A DNA stretch of 64,000 nucleotides. Source: Chryseobacterium lathyri (GTDB lineage Bacteria > Bacteroidota > Bacteroidia > Flavobacteriales > Weeksellaceae). Numbering within the stretch: position 1 is the stretch's first letter; every line of letters begins with the position of its first letter. Below are positions 33,376 to 41,775 of the stretch, one piece after another. The stretch spans positions 744,001 to 808,000 of the forward strand of contig NZ_JAUSSF010000002.1 in NCBI RefSeq assembly GCF_030812195.1, in the 5' to 3' direction. The position numbers were made by a program, and so were the translations under genes. A model generated the notes under the pieces. That model was not told the DNA's origin, searched no databases, and saw only the letters and a program-made list of their open reading frames with translations.

Positions 33376-34350
33376 ATGAAGCTGAGTCAATTACTACTGT
33401 TTATACATATTGCTGTTGCCGTGTTGCTCCTGTGCACATTAGGTAATGCATGGATACCGCCTAACTTTTTAGGTAGCCTTAACTTTCTATCCTTAGGGTT
33501 TCCGTATCTGATTTTGATCTATATACTGCTGACCCTTGTCTGGATTCTTAAAAGAAAGAAAATAGCTATTGCTTTTGTATTGGGTGCCCTTCTTTTTTAT
33601 AATCCGGTGAGAAGATGGGTGAATTTCTCTCCAAAAACAGAAAATTTAAAATCGATCAGAGATATTAAAGTTCTTACATTTAATGTGAAATACGGAGATT
33701 TCGGCTGGGACAAGGTCAAAAAGTACATTATAGATCAGAATGCTGATATCATTCTTATTCAGGAAAAAGACACCAACAGAGCGATACAACGTGATATGAT
33801 AAAATATCCATCGGTTATTCTGAAAACGAAGCATAAAATCTTAAGACAGGAACAGCTGATTGAAGATAAAGCAAGAGGAAGCTCTTTCTATGCCGATGTA
33901 GATATTAACGGAAAAATAGTACGAGTGGTTACTGTTTACCTGGAACCTTTCAGGCTTCACAAATCAATGTTCAAATTTGATGGTTTTGCAACGGTAAAAG
34001 GGAAAGTTACCAATTTTATTTCTCATATGACACCAACCTTTAAGGCCCATGAAGACCAGATCAAAAAGATCAGAAAAGTAATTGATTTTTCTCCTTATCC
34101 GGTAATCCTTGCTGGTGATTTTAATTCGGTGCCTAATTCCTACGAATACTATAACTTGGGAAAAGATCTTCAGGATGCCTTTGTGACTGTAGGAAATGGG
34201 GCTTCTACCAGCTTTGATGATTATAAAGTTCCGCTTAGGATCGATTATATATTCACTTCAAAATCTATCATTCCTTTAAGCTATAAAGTGGATCATGCTG
34301 TAAAATTATCGGATCACTATCCTGTAATTGCAGAATTTCTGCTAAATTAG
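33376..34350 (+). CDS. Membrane-anchored endonuclease/exonuclease/phosphatase, copy 2
   Basis: 324 residues, same architecture as the gene just upstream: three N-terminal helices, then VLTFNVKYG, DIILIQEKD, LAGDFNSVPNSYEYYNL and LSDHYPVIAEF. Both copies keep catalytic residues, so both are probably active. The shared RRWVNFS or QRWVNFS segment after the helices shows common origin. The lipoprotein gene starts 4 bp downstream. Copy number and conservation suggest divided substrates, but nothing in the sequence says which. Confidence 0.88.
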   Translation: MKLSQLLLFIHIAVAVLLLCTLGNAWIPPNFLGSLNFLSLGFPYLILIYILLTLVWILKRKKIAIAFVLGALLFYNPVRRWVNFSPKTENLKSIRDIKVLTFNVKYGDFGWDKVKKYIIDQNADIILIQEKDTNRAIQRDMIKYPSVILKTKHKILRQEQLIEDKARGSSFYADVDINGKIVRVVTVYLEPFRLHKSMFKFDGFATVKGKVTNFISHMTPTFKAHEDQIKKIRKVIDFSPYPVILAGDFNSVPNSYEYYNLGKDLQDAFVTVGNGASTSFDDYKVPLRIDYIFTSKSIIPLSYKVDHAVKLSDHYPVIAEFLLN

Positions 34351-34354
34351 TTCC

Positions 34355-34717
34355 ATGAAAAATTTACTGTCTGCAGTTTTTATGGTATTACTGTTGTTAA
34401 TGGCCTGTTCAAAGAAGGAAACTCCGGGTTTCGCTGCTGAGCAGGACGTGAAAATTCACTATGATACAGCAGCAGTGGATTCATTTTCAGCAGGAGCGAC
34501 GTCAATAGATATTGTCCGCCAGATCAGAATGTCTTCACAGAAATATCAGGACTCTATAAAACAGGCTGAAAAACTTCAGAAAGAAGAGCAGAAGCTGAAA
34601 GAAGAGCTTGAGAAAGAAAACAAAAAAAAGCTGGAAGACGACAATAAAAAGACGGAAGCAGATAAGAAGCAGAAAACAACTGACAATCCGCCAACCAGCG
34701 GAACAAAGCCACAATAA
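34355..34717 (+). CDS. Small lipoprotein with charged coiled-coil tail
   Basis: 120 residues. The signal peptide ends in the lipobox LLMAC (Cys at about 18). The mature part is hydrophilic, then a Lys/Glu-rich coiled-coil (about 65-100) and a Pro/Thr-rich end. No catalytic domain is seen. It follows the second EEP gene by 4 bp and is probably in the same transcript. Unrecognised family. Confidence 0.8.
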   Translation: MKNLLSAVFMVLLLLMACSKKETPGFAAEQDVKIHYDTAAVDSFSAGATSIDIVRQIRMSSQKYQDSIKQAEKLQKEEQKLKEELEKENKKKLEDDNKKTEADKKQKTTDNPPTSGTKPQ

Positions 34718-34740
34718 AATACATTAAAAAAATATACAAT

Positions 34741-35118
34741 ATGAAAAAACAAATTTTAGCAGCAGCTGCAGTGGCAGTATTTGCTGTATCATGCACAAAA
34801 TCAACGACTAAAACAGAACAGGTTGAAAACGCGGACGGATCAGTAACAACGACTACAACTACGGTTTCAGAAGCGCCTTCTGTTATAGATACCGCTAAAA
34901 TAGATAAGGCTAAAGAAGATGTAAAGACCAAAGTTGATGCAGCTGGGAATAAAATAGACGATGCTGCTCAAAAAGCTAAAGAAGACCTTAATAAGGCAGG
35001 AAAAGATATCAAAGCAGGAGCTAAAGAAGTTGGGCAGGACGTAAAAGATGCAGCAGCAGATGGAGCGGCCAAAGTAGAAGAAGGAGCAAAAAAGCTGAAG
35101 GAGGATTTAAAGAAATAG
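34741..35118 (+). CDS. Lipoprotein with LEA-like amphipathic repeats
   Basis: 125 residues. A signal peptide with lipobox AVSC (Cys at 18) is followed by a Thr-rich linker (GSVTTTTTTVSE). Then come Ala/Lys/Asp-rich 11-mer-like repeats (AKEDVKTKVDAAGNKIDDAA and so on) to the end. This resembles late-embryogenesis-abundant or YtxH-like helices that shield membranes or proteins under stress. The similarity is compositional, so function is only suggested. It has its own downstream terminator. Confidence 0.8.
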   Translation: MKKQILAAAAVAVFAVSCTKSTTKTEQVENADGSVTTTTTTVSEAPSVIDTAKIDKAKEDVKTKVDAAGNKIDDAAQKAKEDLNKAGKDIKAGAKEVGQDVKDAAADGAAKVEEGAKKLKEDLKK

Positions 35119-35142
35119 TAAGATATTAATACTAAAATACAG

Positions 35143-35172
35143 AAAACGCAGTCGAAATTTTGACTGCGTTTT
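35143..35172 (+). terminator. Terminator after the LEA-like lipoprotein gene
   Basis: Eleven-base arms AAAACGCAGTC and GACTGCGTTTT followed by TTTTG. It lies ahead of the convergent GH3 gene. Confidence 0.88.
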
Positions 35173-35250
35173 TTGTTTATGAGATATGCTTTGTTTTGAT
35201 AAAGAATAGTAAACTGATTTGGAGATCAATATCCTGTCTTTCGGCAAAGC

Positions 35251-36768
35251 CTACTTATTATTGAGTTCCAGTAAAGGATCTATATATTCCCTGTCATTGC
35301 TCAGTCTCGGAACTTTATTCTGGCCACCGAGTTTTCCTTTAGACTCCAGCCAGCGGTAGAAGAGATGAGGTTTTGCAATATGGACAATTGGCCTTTTCAG
35401 GGTCAGATTGTTGTATCTTTTGGCTTCATAATCCGAATTGACTGTTTTTAGATGATGATCAAAAGCATCGGTAAAACGTTCCAGGTCATCCGGATACTGG
35501 CTGAATTCAAAAATCCACTCATGGGCACCACTTTCATTTTCTTTCATGAAAACAGGAGCTCCCGTAAAATCGGTAATGCTTGCGCCGGTAGCTTCACAGG
35601 CCTTGGTAAGGGCAGACTCCACATTGGTGATCATAAGTTCTTCTCCGAAGGCGTTGATATAATGCTTGGTTCTTCCTGTAATTTTTATTCTGAAAGGATT
35701 GATTGAGGTAAATACAACGGTATCCCCGATCAGATATCTCCACAGTCCCCCGTTTGTGGTAATCACCATAGCATAGTTTTTTCCCAGTTCAACGTCTTCC
35801 AGGCTTACGACTTTCGGATTTGAAAAATGAAACTGGTCCATCGGAATGAACTCATAAAAAATACCATAATCCAGCATCAGCAGCATTTCATCACTGTCAG
35901 ATCTATCCTGTATCCCGAAGAAACCTTCGGAAGCATTGTAAATTTCGTAGTAATTGATCTTTTTTCCGATGATCTGCCTGTACTGGTCTCTATATGGTTT
36001 AAAACTGATTCCACCGTGGAAAAAGACCTCTAAATTAGGCCAGAGCTCAGAAATGCTTCCGCTGCCCGTCTCTTTTAAAACCCTCTGAAGAAGCACCATC
36101 ATCCAGCTGGGTACTCCAAGGATACTTCCCACATCTTCGTTTTTTACTTCCGAGGTAATGGCTTTAAGCTTACTTTCCCATTCAGCCATCAGGGAAACTT
36201 TTTTACTTGGGGTTGTGGTGATTTCCACCCAAAAAGGAAGATTGTCAATTAAAATAGCAGAAAGATCTCCGAATTTGGTATTGAAATCTGCATGAAGCTC
36301 AGAACTTCCGCCCAAACGAAGGTTCTTATTGGTGAATAGCTGGTTGTCCGGATGATTATTGGCATAGATGGAAACCATGTCTTTTCCTGCTTTCATGTGG
36401 CAGTATTCAAGGCTTTCTGCGGAAATAGGGATAAACTTACTTTTTGCATTTGTAGTTCCTGATGATTTTGCAAAATGTTTGATATAGCCCGGCCAGCTTA
36501 CATCCTTATGTCCCTGTCTTGCTTTCTCAATATAAGGTTCAAAATCTTCATAAGTAACGATAGGAACCTTGTTTTTAAAGTCCTGATAGCTTGAAATCGA
36601 ATTAAAGCCATATGTCTTTCCGTATTCAGTGTCTTCTGCATGAAAGAGCTGCGAAAAGAGTATACCTTTCTGAGTTTCAATGGGATGATCCATGAAATTC
36701 TGAATCTGATCTATCCTTTGGCGGATAAACCAGTTGACGACAGTATTGAAAAGTGCCTTTGTTGCCAT
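35251..36768 (-). CDS. GH3 family adenylate-forming protein
   Basis: 505 residues of the GH3 (auxin-responsive promoter) superfamily. Adenylation motifs are visible: KSSGTTNAKSKFIP (ATP phosphate loop), YNASEGFFGIQ and YLIGDTVVF. Plant members join amino acids to jasmonate or auxin; the substrate of the common bacterial homologues is unknown. There is no signal peptide. The -7 box lies only five bases before the ATG, so the message may be leaderless. Convergent with the lipoprotein gene. Confidence 0.9.
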   Translation of the reverse strand: MATKALFNTVVNWFIRQRIDQIQNFMDHPIETQKGILFSQLFHAEDTEYGKTYGFNSISSYQDFKNKVPIVTYEDFEPYIEKARQGHKDVSWPGYIKHFAKSSGTTNAKSKFIPISAESLEYCHMKAGKDMVSIYANNHPDNQLFTNKNLRLGGSSELHADFNTKFGDLSAILIDNLPFWVEITTTPSKKVSLMAEWESKLKAITSEVKNEDVGSILGVPSWMMVLLQRVLKETGSGSISELWPNLEVFFHGGISFKPYRDQYRQIIGKKINYYEIYNASEGFFGIQDRSDSDEMLLMLDYGIFYEFIPMDQFHFSNPKVVSLEDVELGKNYAMVITTNGGLWRYLIGDTVVFTSINPFRIKITGRTKHYINAFGEELMITNVESALTKACEATGASITDFTGAPVFMKENESGAHEWIFEFSQYPDDLERFTDAFDHHLKTVNSDYEAKRYNNLTLKRPIVHIAKPHLFYRWLESKGKLGGQNKVPRLSNDREYIDPLLELNNK

Positions 36769-36773
36769 TCCAA

Positions 36774-36781
36774 CAAATATA
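36774..36781 (-). promoter_or_regulatory. -7 promoter box for the GH3 gene, leaderless layout
   Basis: TATATTTG on the minus strand, with only five bases between its last G and the ATG at 36768. Transcription should start at or next to the start codon. Confidence 0.55.
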
Positions 36782-36826
36782 ATAATATTTGGATTTTTAG
36801 AGAATTTTTATGATGTTAAATAAAAA

Positions 36827-36851
36827 AACCGCTACAAATTATGTAACGGTT
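36827..36851 (-). terminator. Terminator of the bacilliredoxin gene
   Basis: On the minus strand a ten-base stem (AACCGTTACA with TGTAGCGGTT, one mismatch) is followed by a run of seven T. Confidence 0.85.
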
Positions 36852-36873
36852 CGGTATTTTAGATTATTATTTC

Positions 36874-37284
36874 TTAGCAATATTCATCAAAAGCTGCCTG
36901 AAGATTGGCTGCGATAGCCCCTGCAGGATTCCCTTCAATGTGATGTCTTTCCAGCATGTGAACCAATTCACCATCTTTGAAAAGAGCTACACATGGTGAG
37001 CTTGGAGGGAATGGAGCCAGGTGCTTTCTTGCTTCTGCTACAGCTTCTGTATCAAATCCTGCAAAAACAGTTGTTAAATGATCAGGCTTTTTATCTCCTG
37101 TCAAAGAATATACAACTCCCGGTCTTGCCGCACCAGCTGCACACCCACATACTGAATTAATTACCAATAGAGTAGTTCCTGGCTGTTTTAAAGCCTCTTC
37201 TACCTGCGCTGGAGATGTTAAATCTTCGAAACCTTTATCTGTAAGTTCTGCCTTCATAGGCATTACCAAATCTGTTGGATACAT
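36874..37284 (-). CDS. BrxA/BrxB family bacilliredoxin
   Basis: 136 residues, the usual length of YphP/YqiW proteins. The active site is the CGC motif in SVCGCAAGAARPGV (about residue 46-48). Bacilliredoxins remove bacillithiol from mixed disulfides, or act as weak thiol-disulfide isomerases. Bacillithiol synthesis is reported in some Bacteroidetes, so the role fits, but no bsh genes are in the window. The conserved GF-D-EAVAEARKHLAPFPPSSP region is present. It has its own promoter and terminator. Confidence 0.92.
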   Translation of the reverse strand: MYPTDLVMPMKAELTDKGFEDLTSPAQVEEALKQPGTTLLVINSVCGCAAGAARPGVVYSLTGDKKPDHLTTVFAGFDTEAVAEARKHLAPFPPSSPCVALFKDGELVHMLERHHIEGNPAGAIAANLQAAFDEYC

Positions 37285-37305
37285 ATATTTTGTTTTTTAT
37301 CAGTA

Positions 37306-37336
37306 CAAAGTTAAACAATTCTTTGCGTTTGTTCAA
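37306..37336 (-). promoter_or_regulatory. Promoter of the bacilliredoxin gene
   Basis: On the minus strand TTG (37336-37334), a 20-base spacer and TAACTTTG (37313-37306) match the Bacteroidetes consensus, 21 bases before the start codon. Confidence 0.65.
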
Positions 37337-37445
37337 TACATAAAAACTATCAATGCCTTAGTCATAAAAAATTAATACACTATTAATATTATAATAATAT
37401 TCAAAAAAAGATGAAATAAAAGTATGAATAACGGTAATTATTTGT

Positions 37446-37533
37446 TAAATTTGAAATGATTCTAAAACAACTGACCATGAAAAAAACATTTACTGCTTTC
37501 CCTCGAGCACTCAAATTATTTAACACCACCTGA
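37446..37533 (+). other. Orphan promoter-like box and 18-codon mini-ORF
   Basis: The gap 37285-37737 holds the bacilliredoxin promoter, a -7 box TAAATTTG (37446-37453) on the plus strand and, 23 bases later, an ATG (37477) opening an 18-residue frame, MKKTFTAFPRALKLFNTT, stopped at 37533. It could be a leader peptide, a microprotein or the remnant of a gene. Nothing downstream is preceded by it on this strand. Confidence 0.3.
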
Positions 37534-37606
37534 ATTACAGTAGTTAAGTAAAGGCTTATTCGGTTTTGAATGATAATAGACTGAATTAAATACTATGAAT
37601 AAAAAT

Positions 37607-37636
37607 GAATCCCGGAACGCTAGCGTTCCGGGATTC
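37607..37636. terminator. Perfect 30-bp palindrome ending the dcw operon
   Basis: GAATCCCGGAACGCT and its exact reverse complement meet at a CTAG centre. On the minus strand it is followed by ATTTTTATTC. It lies about 100 bp beyond the stop of yqeY and is the only terminator-like structure seen at the end of the dcw cluster. Confidence 0.7.
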
Positions 37637-37737
37637 TTTAATCAAATCGATATGCAAAGGTTGGATATCCTGTTTTTGGGTTCGTGCTTCATGTTCAGGG
37701 TTAATATGGCCCCAAATAACATGAAACGTATCCCGTT

Positions 37738-38184
37738 TTACGAAAGAAGCTTCTTGGCCATTTCGGAAATACTTTTTCCGTCAGACTTTCCTGCTAATGC
37801 TTTTGAAGCAGCTCCCATCACTTTTCCCAGGTCTTTGGCAGACTCAGCTCCGGTTTGGGCAATAATATTTTTAATTTCTGCTTCCAATTCTTCCGGACTA
37901 AGCTGCTTAGGCAGAAACTTCTCAATGACTTTCATCTGAGCATCTTCTACTTCTGCAAGGTCATTTCTTCCCTGTGCTGCGAACTGCTCAAAAGAATCTT
38001 TACGCTGTTTGATCATTCTCTGAAGAATAGCAATTTCCTGTTCTTCAGAAACTTCAGCGCCTCTGGCTTCTGTTTTTAGAAGTAAAATCTGAGCTTTTAC
38101 AGCTCTCAGAGAGTCCAGAGCAACTCTGTCTTTTTCTCTCATAGCTGTTTTAATAGCCTCACTTATAGTATTTTCTAAACTCAT
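37738..38184 (-). CDS. GatB/YqeY domain protein
   Basis: 148 residues starting at the ATG at 38184 (MSLENTISEAIKTAMREKD). The helical YqeY domain is complete: DSLRAVKAQILLLKTEA, RMIKQRKDSFEQF, EKFLPKQLSPEEL and the C-terminal GKVMGAASKALAGKSDGK. The domain is shared with the tail of GatB, where it contacts tRNA; stand-alone proteins have no settled function. Upstream in-frame Met codons lie in a repeat-like intergenic region and are not used. It is the last gene of the dcw transcript. Confidence 0.9.
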   Translation of the reverse strand: MSLENTISEAIKTAMREKDRVALDSLRAVKAQILLLKTEARGAEVSEEQEIAILQRMIKQRKDSFEQFAAQGRNDLAEVEDAQMKVIEKFLPKQLSPEELEAEIKNIIAQTGAESAKDLGKVMGAASKALAGKSDGKSISEMAKKLLS

Positions 38185-38274
38185 GGTATATAATTTATCA
38201 ATGTAAAAGTGCATCAATGTACCAATTTGAACAAGCAATTGTTACACTGTTAAATTGATACATTGTCACATTAT
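38185..38274. repeat. AT-rich inverted repeat between ftsZ and yqeY
   Basis: AATGTACCAATTT and AAATTGATACATT form an imperfect inverted repeat (12 of 13 pairs) with extended partial pairing of the flanks. It resembles other dcw spacers in composition and in TGTAAAA / AATGTA words. Confidence 0.5.
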
Positions 38275-40185
38275 TTAGTCAACGTCTTTATTTAAAAATC
38301 TGTTTTCTCTCACCTGTATGGATCCGTTGTTTTCAGAAAGGTATGTGTTGATATTCTGATCTGATGCATTGGTTCCGTCGATAGCGATATTCTTTCTTTT
38401 GAAAGCCGGTACAGATTCGAATTCGCTTGTGCTGTCAAAGCTTTGATAGCGGGAATTGAATTCTTTTAATTTGTTTCTTCTCTCCGAAATCCTTTCCTGA
38501 TCAACCGCTTTATTCACAAAAGTGAATTCTGATTCTGCAGGTTTTGGAGTTTCAATTTCAATTTTTTCTTCAACAGCCGGTTTTGTTTCAGCTTTTGGCT
38601 CTTCCTGTCTTGCCTGGAAGATGGTTTCAACTGTCTGAACCGGAATTTCAACTGCGCTGGCAGGAGCTGTAAACTCTGCTTTTGGCTGTCCGAAGTCTGT
38701 TTTAGGCTCATTCGATGAAGGCTGATTGTTTACAAAGAAACTGAATTCAATAGGCTTTTCATCTGAAAAAGCACGGGTTGCCGGAGTAGATGGAGTTTCA
38801 TCCTTTCTGGCATCAAAATCAAATTTAAAAGACTCGATTTCCAGATCATTTGGATCTTCTCCTTCTTCGTCATCATGAGAGAACAGGCTGTAAGACTCTT
38901 CTTCTGCCTCTTGCTCATTTCTCCAGCTATTCTGGGTATCTTCCTCTTTATCAAAGAATTTTATATCTGTCTTGATTTCTTCTTCTTTAATAATCATTTT
39001 TTTTTCAGAAGAAGTCATACCGAACTGCGGAGTATCATTGTCTTCGTCATCCAGTCTGAACGTGTGTTTTCCTCCGAAATCGCGTGTTGTTTCAGAAGTA
39101 GCATCTCTTTCTTCCCTTGTCTTAAAAGGAGAAGCTTTCGGAGCCTCTAAACTGTCGTTAAGGCTGATTCTGATCTTCTCAGTAGGTCCTGCAAATCTTT
39201 TGCTGTCATTTGAAAAACCTGTAGCAATGACCAGAACACTTACAGAATCTCCCAATTCCTCATCAGCACCTACCCCGAAGATAATATCAGCGGTATTTCC
39301 GGCTTCTTTCTGGATGTGGTCCATAATTACCCCGATCTCATCCATGGTAACTTCTTCCGCACCGCTTCTGATCAATAGAAGAACGTTTTTAGCACCTGTG
39401 ATCTTGTTGTCATTCAACAACGGAGAGTCAAGCGCTTTTTTAACAGCTTCTTCTGCTTTGTTTTCTCCCGAAGCAATTCCGGTAGACATCAATGCTGTGC
39501 CGGAGTTCTGAAGGACAGATTTAGCATCTCTAAAGTCAATGTTTACATCGAAATAACCGGTAATAACTTCTGCCATTCCTTTCGCGGCATTGGTTAAAAC
39601 TTCATCGGCTTTTGAGAATCCCTGCTTGAAACCAAGGTTTCCGAACTGCTGTCTCAGTTTATCATTATTGATCACAATAAGTGAGTCAACATTATTTCTT
39701 AGCTTTTCCAGACCTATTTCAGCCTGTTCAAGTCTTCTTTTACCTTCAAAGCTGAAAGGAACAGTAACGATACCTACCGTAAGAATTCCCATATCTTTGG
39801 CTACCTTGGCAATAACCGGAGCGGCTCCGGTACCTGTACCACCGCCCATCCCGGCTGTAATGAACACCATTTTGGTATTCTGTCCCATAGATGCTTTGAT
39901 CTCTTCGATGCTTTCAATAGCAGATTTTTCTCCAACTTCAGGATCTGCTCCGGCACCAAGACCTTCTGTGATGGTAGTACCCAGCTGTACTTTATTGGCA
40001 ACAGGGTTATTGTCTAAAGTCTGGGCATCGGTATTACAGACTACGAAATCTACTCCGTAAATACCTTTCTCGTACATGTGTTTCAGAGCGTTGTTTCCGC
40101 CTCCTCCTACACCGATTACTTTTATGATGGATGAATTTCCTTTTGGCAAATCAAATGAAAATCCTTGTGTACCTATATTTTCCAT
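38275..40185 (-). CDS. ftsZ: Cell division GTPase FtsZ
   Basis: 636 residues. The tubulin-like GTPase (about 15-335) carries GVGGGGNNAL, the signature GGGTGTGAAP and the T7-loop NVDFRDAKSVL-like NIDFRDAK. FtsZ polymerises into the division ring under the membrane. The remaining 300 residues are an unusually long linker rich in Glu, Pro and Lys, ending in a short conserved tail (REKRFLN-like ENRFLNKDVD) that should dock on FtsA. Bacteroidetes FtsZ proteins are long in general. It follows ftsA across a 120-bp repeat-filled gap. Confidence 0.98.
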   Translation of the reverse strand: MENIGTQGFSFDLPKGNSSIIKVIGVGGGGNNALKHMYEKGIYGVDFVVCNTDAQTLDNNPVANKVQLGTTITEGLGAGADPEVGEKSAIESIEEIKASMGQNTKMVFITAGMGGGTGTGAAPVIAKVAKDMGILTVGIVTVPFSFEGKRRLEQAEIGLEKLRNNVDSLIVINNDKLRQQFGNLGFKQGFSKADEVLTNAAKGMAEVITGYFDVNIDFRDAKSVLQNSGTALMSTGIASGENKAEEAVKKALDSPLLNDNKITGAKNVLLLIRSGAEEVTMDEIGVIMDHIQKEAGNTADIIFGVGADEELGDSVSVLVIATGFSNDSKRFAGPTEKIRISLNDSLEAPKASPFKTREERDATSETTRDFGGKHTFRLDDEDNDTPQFGMTSSEKKMIIKEEEIKTDIKFFDKEEDTQNSWRNEQEAEEESYSLFSHDDEEGEDPNDLEIESFKFDFDARKDETPSTPATRAFSDEKPIEFSFFVNNQPSSNEPKTDFGQPKAEFTAPASAVEIPVQTVETIFQARQEEPKAETKPAVEEKIEIETPKPAESEFTFVNKAVDQERISERRNKLKEFNSRYQSFDSTSEFESVPAFKRKNIAIDGTNASDQNINTYLSENNGSIQVRENRFLNKDVD

Positions 40186-40305
40186 AACTATGCTTTTTAT
40201 AATTGATGATTGACGAATGACAATTGATGAATGATAAATGACGCCGGCAATAAGCTGTGTGCTTTTTTATTTATCAATTATCAATGATCTTCTATCATTT
40301 ATATT
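40186..40305. repeat. Imperfect inverted repeat between ftsA and ftsZ
   Basis: The left side has AATTGATGAATGATAAATG; the right side has the reverse-complement-like TTTATCAATTATCAATGAT. A large AT-rich hairpin is possible. Similar words (TTGATGA, AATGA) recur within each arm. Confidence 0.45.
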
Positions 40306-41688
40306 TTACTCTACTTCTTCAAAGAATTTTTTAACTTTTTCCATAAGCGACTGCCCGAAGGTAAGTTTCGCTCTTCTGTTTTCCTGCTGCTCATTAACAG
40401 TGGCTTGTTCCTGAACTATCGCTGTAGGCTGAGCCTGCTGAACTGCTTCTGTCTGTGCTGCAGCTGTTTCTGCTTTAGCCATTTCTTCTTCAACGAGTTC
40501 TTCTGTTTCAGCACCCTGTTTTTTGTCGCGAATCTTCAAACTCTCCATCAGTAAGCCGATTGATGTAGCAAATTCCGGGCCTTTCAGGTACTGATTTTTA
40601 TCGTTGGCAATATATTCGTTGGCAAAACCGATTCTGCTATCAAAACCTGTTGTATAATTGGCAAGCTGACGAAGATGCTTTAAGTTCGATCCACCTCCCG
40701 TAAGGACAATCCCCGCGATCAGCTTTTTCTTTTGCTCAAATGCTCCGTAAGCTTTTAATTCTGTATTGACCATTTCCAGGATTTCTTCTACTCTGGCGTT
40801 GATGATCTGTGCCAGGGTTTTAAGGGAAATTTCCTTATCCGGTCTTCCATGAAGCCCTGGAATAGTAACAAATGTACTGTCTTTTTCTAATTCCGGAACA
40901 GCAGAACCAAATTTTACTTTCAGCTGTTCTGCATGTTTTTCTATAATGGAGCAGCCTTCTTTGATATCTTCCGTAATGATTCCTCCCCCGTAAGGAATTA
41001 CGCAGGTATGACGGATGATATTGTCCTTGAAGATTGCAATATCTGTGGTACCACCTCCGATGTCTACAATAGCAACACCGGCTTCTTTTTCTTCTTTAGT
41101 TAATACAGCTTCTGAAGATGCCAGAGGTTCCAGGGTAAGGGCTTCCATTTCAAGACCGGCCTCTCTTACACATCTTGCGATGTTCCTGATGCTGCCCATC
41201 TGTCCTACTACCACATGGAAATTAGCTTCTAAACGCTTTCCGTGCATTCCTACCGGCTCTTGGATTTCACCTTCGGAATCCACTTTATATTCCTGTGGAA
41301 GAACATGGATAATTTCTTCTCCAGGAAGCATAACAAGCTTTTTTACCTGATCTTTCAGTGCTTCGATGTCGTCGTCTGTAATAAATTTATCCGGATGCTC
41401 ACGCATGATATAGTCGGAATGCTGCAGGGAACGGATGTGTTTTCCTGCAATGCCTACTGTCACTTTTCGGATAGGGACTCCTGCGCTGGATTGTGCTTCA
41501 GAAACGGCAGCCTTGATTGAATTAATGGTCTGTGAAATATTATTCACAATACCTTTATGAACTCCAAGACTTTTGGCCTTTCCAACCCCGAGAACTTCTA
41601 TCTTCCCGTGTGCATTCCTCCTTCCGACAATCGCGACAATCTTCGTTGTCCCGATGTCCAGACCTACTGAATACTCTTGATTTTCCAT
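40306..41688 (-). CDS. ftsA: Cell division protein FtsA
   Basis: 460 residues of the actin-like fold. Phosphate-1 loop VGLDIGTTKIVAIVG, the SHS2 (1C) insertion, VDIGGGTTDIAIF (phosphate-2) and GIVLTGGGSNLKHL (adenosine loop) are all present. The C-terminus after a Gln/Ala/Glu-rich linker ends in the amphipathic membrane-targeting helix SLMEKVKKFFEEVE. FtsA tethers FtsZ to the inner membrane. It lies about 90 bp after ftsQ. Confidence 0.97.
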   Translation of the reverse strand: MENQEYSVGLDIGTTKIVAIVGRRNAHGKIEVLGVGKAKSLGVHKGIVNNISQTINSIKAAVSEAQSSAGVPIRKVTVGIAGKHIRSLQHSDYIMREHPDKFITDDDIEALKDQVKKLVMLPGEEIIHVLPQEYKVDSEGEIQEPVGMHGKRLEANFHVVVGQMGSIRNIARCVREAGLEMEALTLEPLASSEAVLTKEEKEAGVAIVDIGGGTTDIAIFKDNIIRHTCVIPYGGGIITEDIKEGCSIIEKHAEQLKVKFGSAVPELEKDSTFVTIPGLHGRPDKEISLKTLAQIINARVEEILEMVNTELKAYGAFEQKKKLIAGIVLTGGGSNLKHLRQLANYTTGFDSRIGFANEYIANDKNQYLKGPEFATSIGLLMESLKIRDKKQGAETEELVEEEMAKAETAAAQTEAVQQAQPTAIVQEQATVNEQQENRRAKLTFGQSLMEKVKKFFEEVE

Positions 41689-41775
41689 TTTATGTCGATT
41701 TGATTTTTTTCTACTTTTTCCTTGTTTTCAAACTGGATTTTATTCCTGTTTTATACTAATTGCCCATTCGGACTT

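Noticed and set aside
37595..37939. 114-residue plus-strand frame after the orphan promoter box
   Set aside because: It spans the perfect palindrome and then the antisense of yqeY, so it is not a credible gene.
38972..40060. Long plus-strand open frames opposite ftsZ
   Set aside because: They mirror the codon bias of ftsZ on the other strand, have Ser/Pro-rich shadow composition and no promoter or family match.
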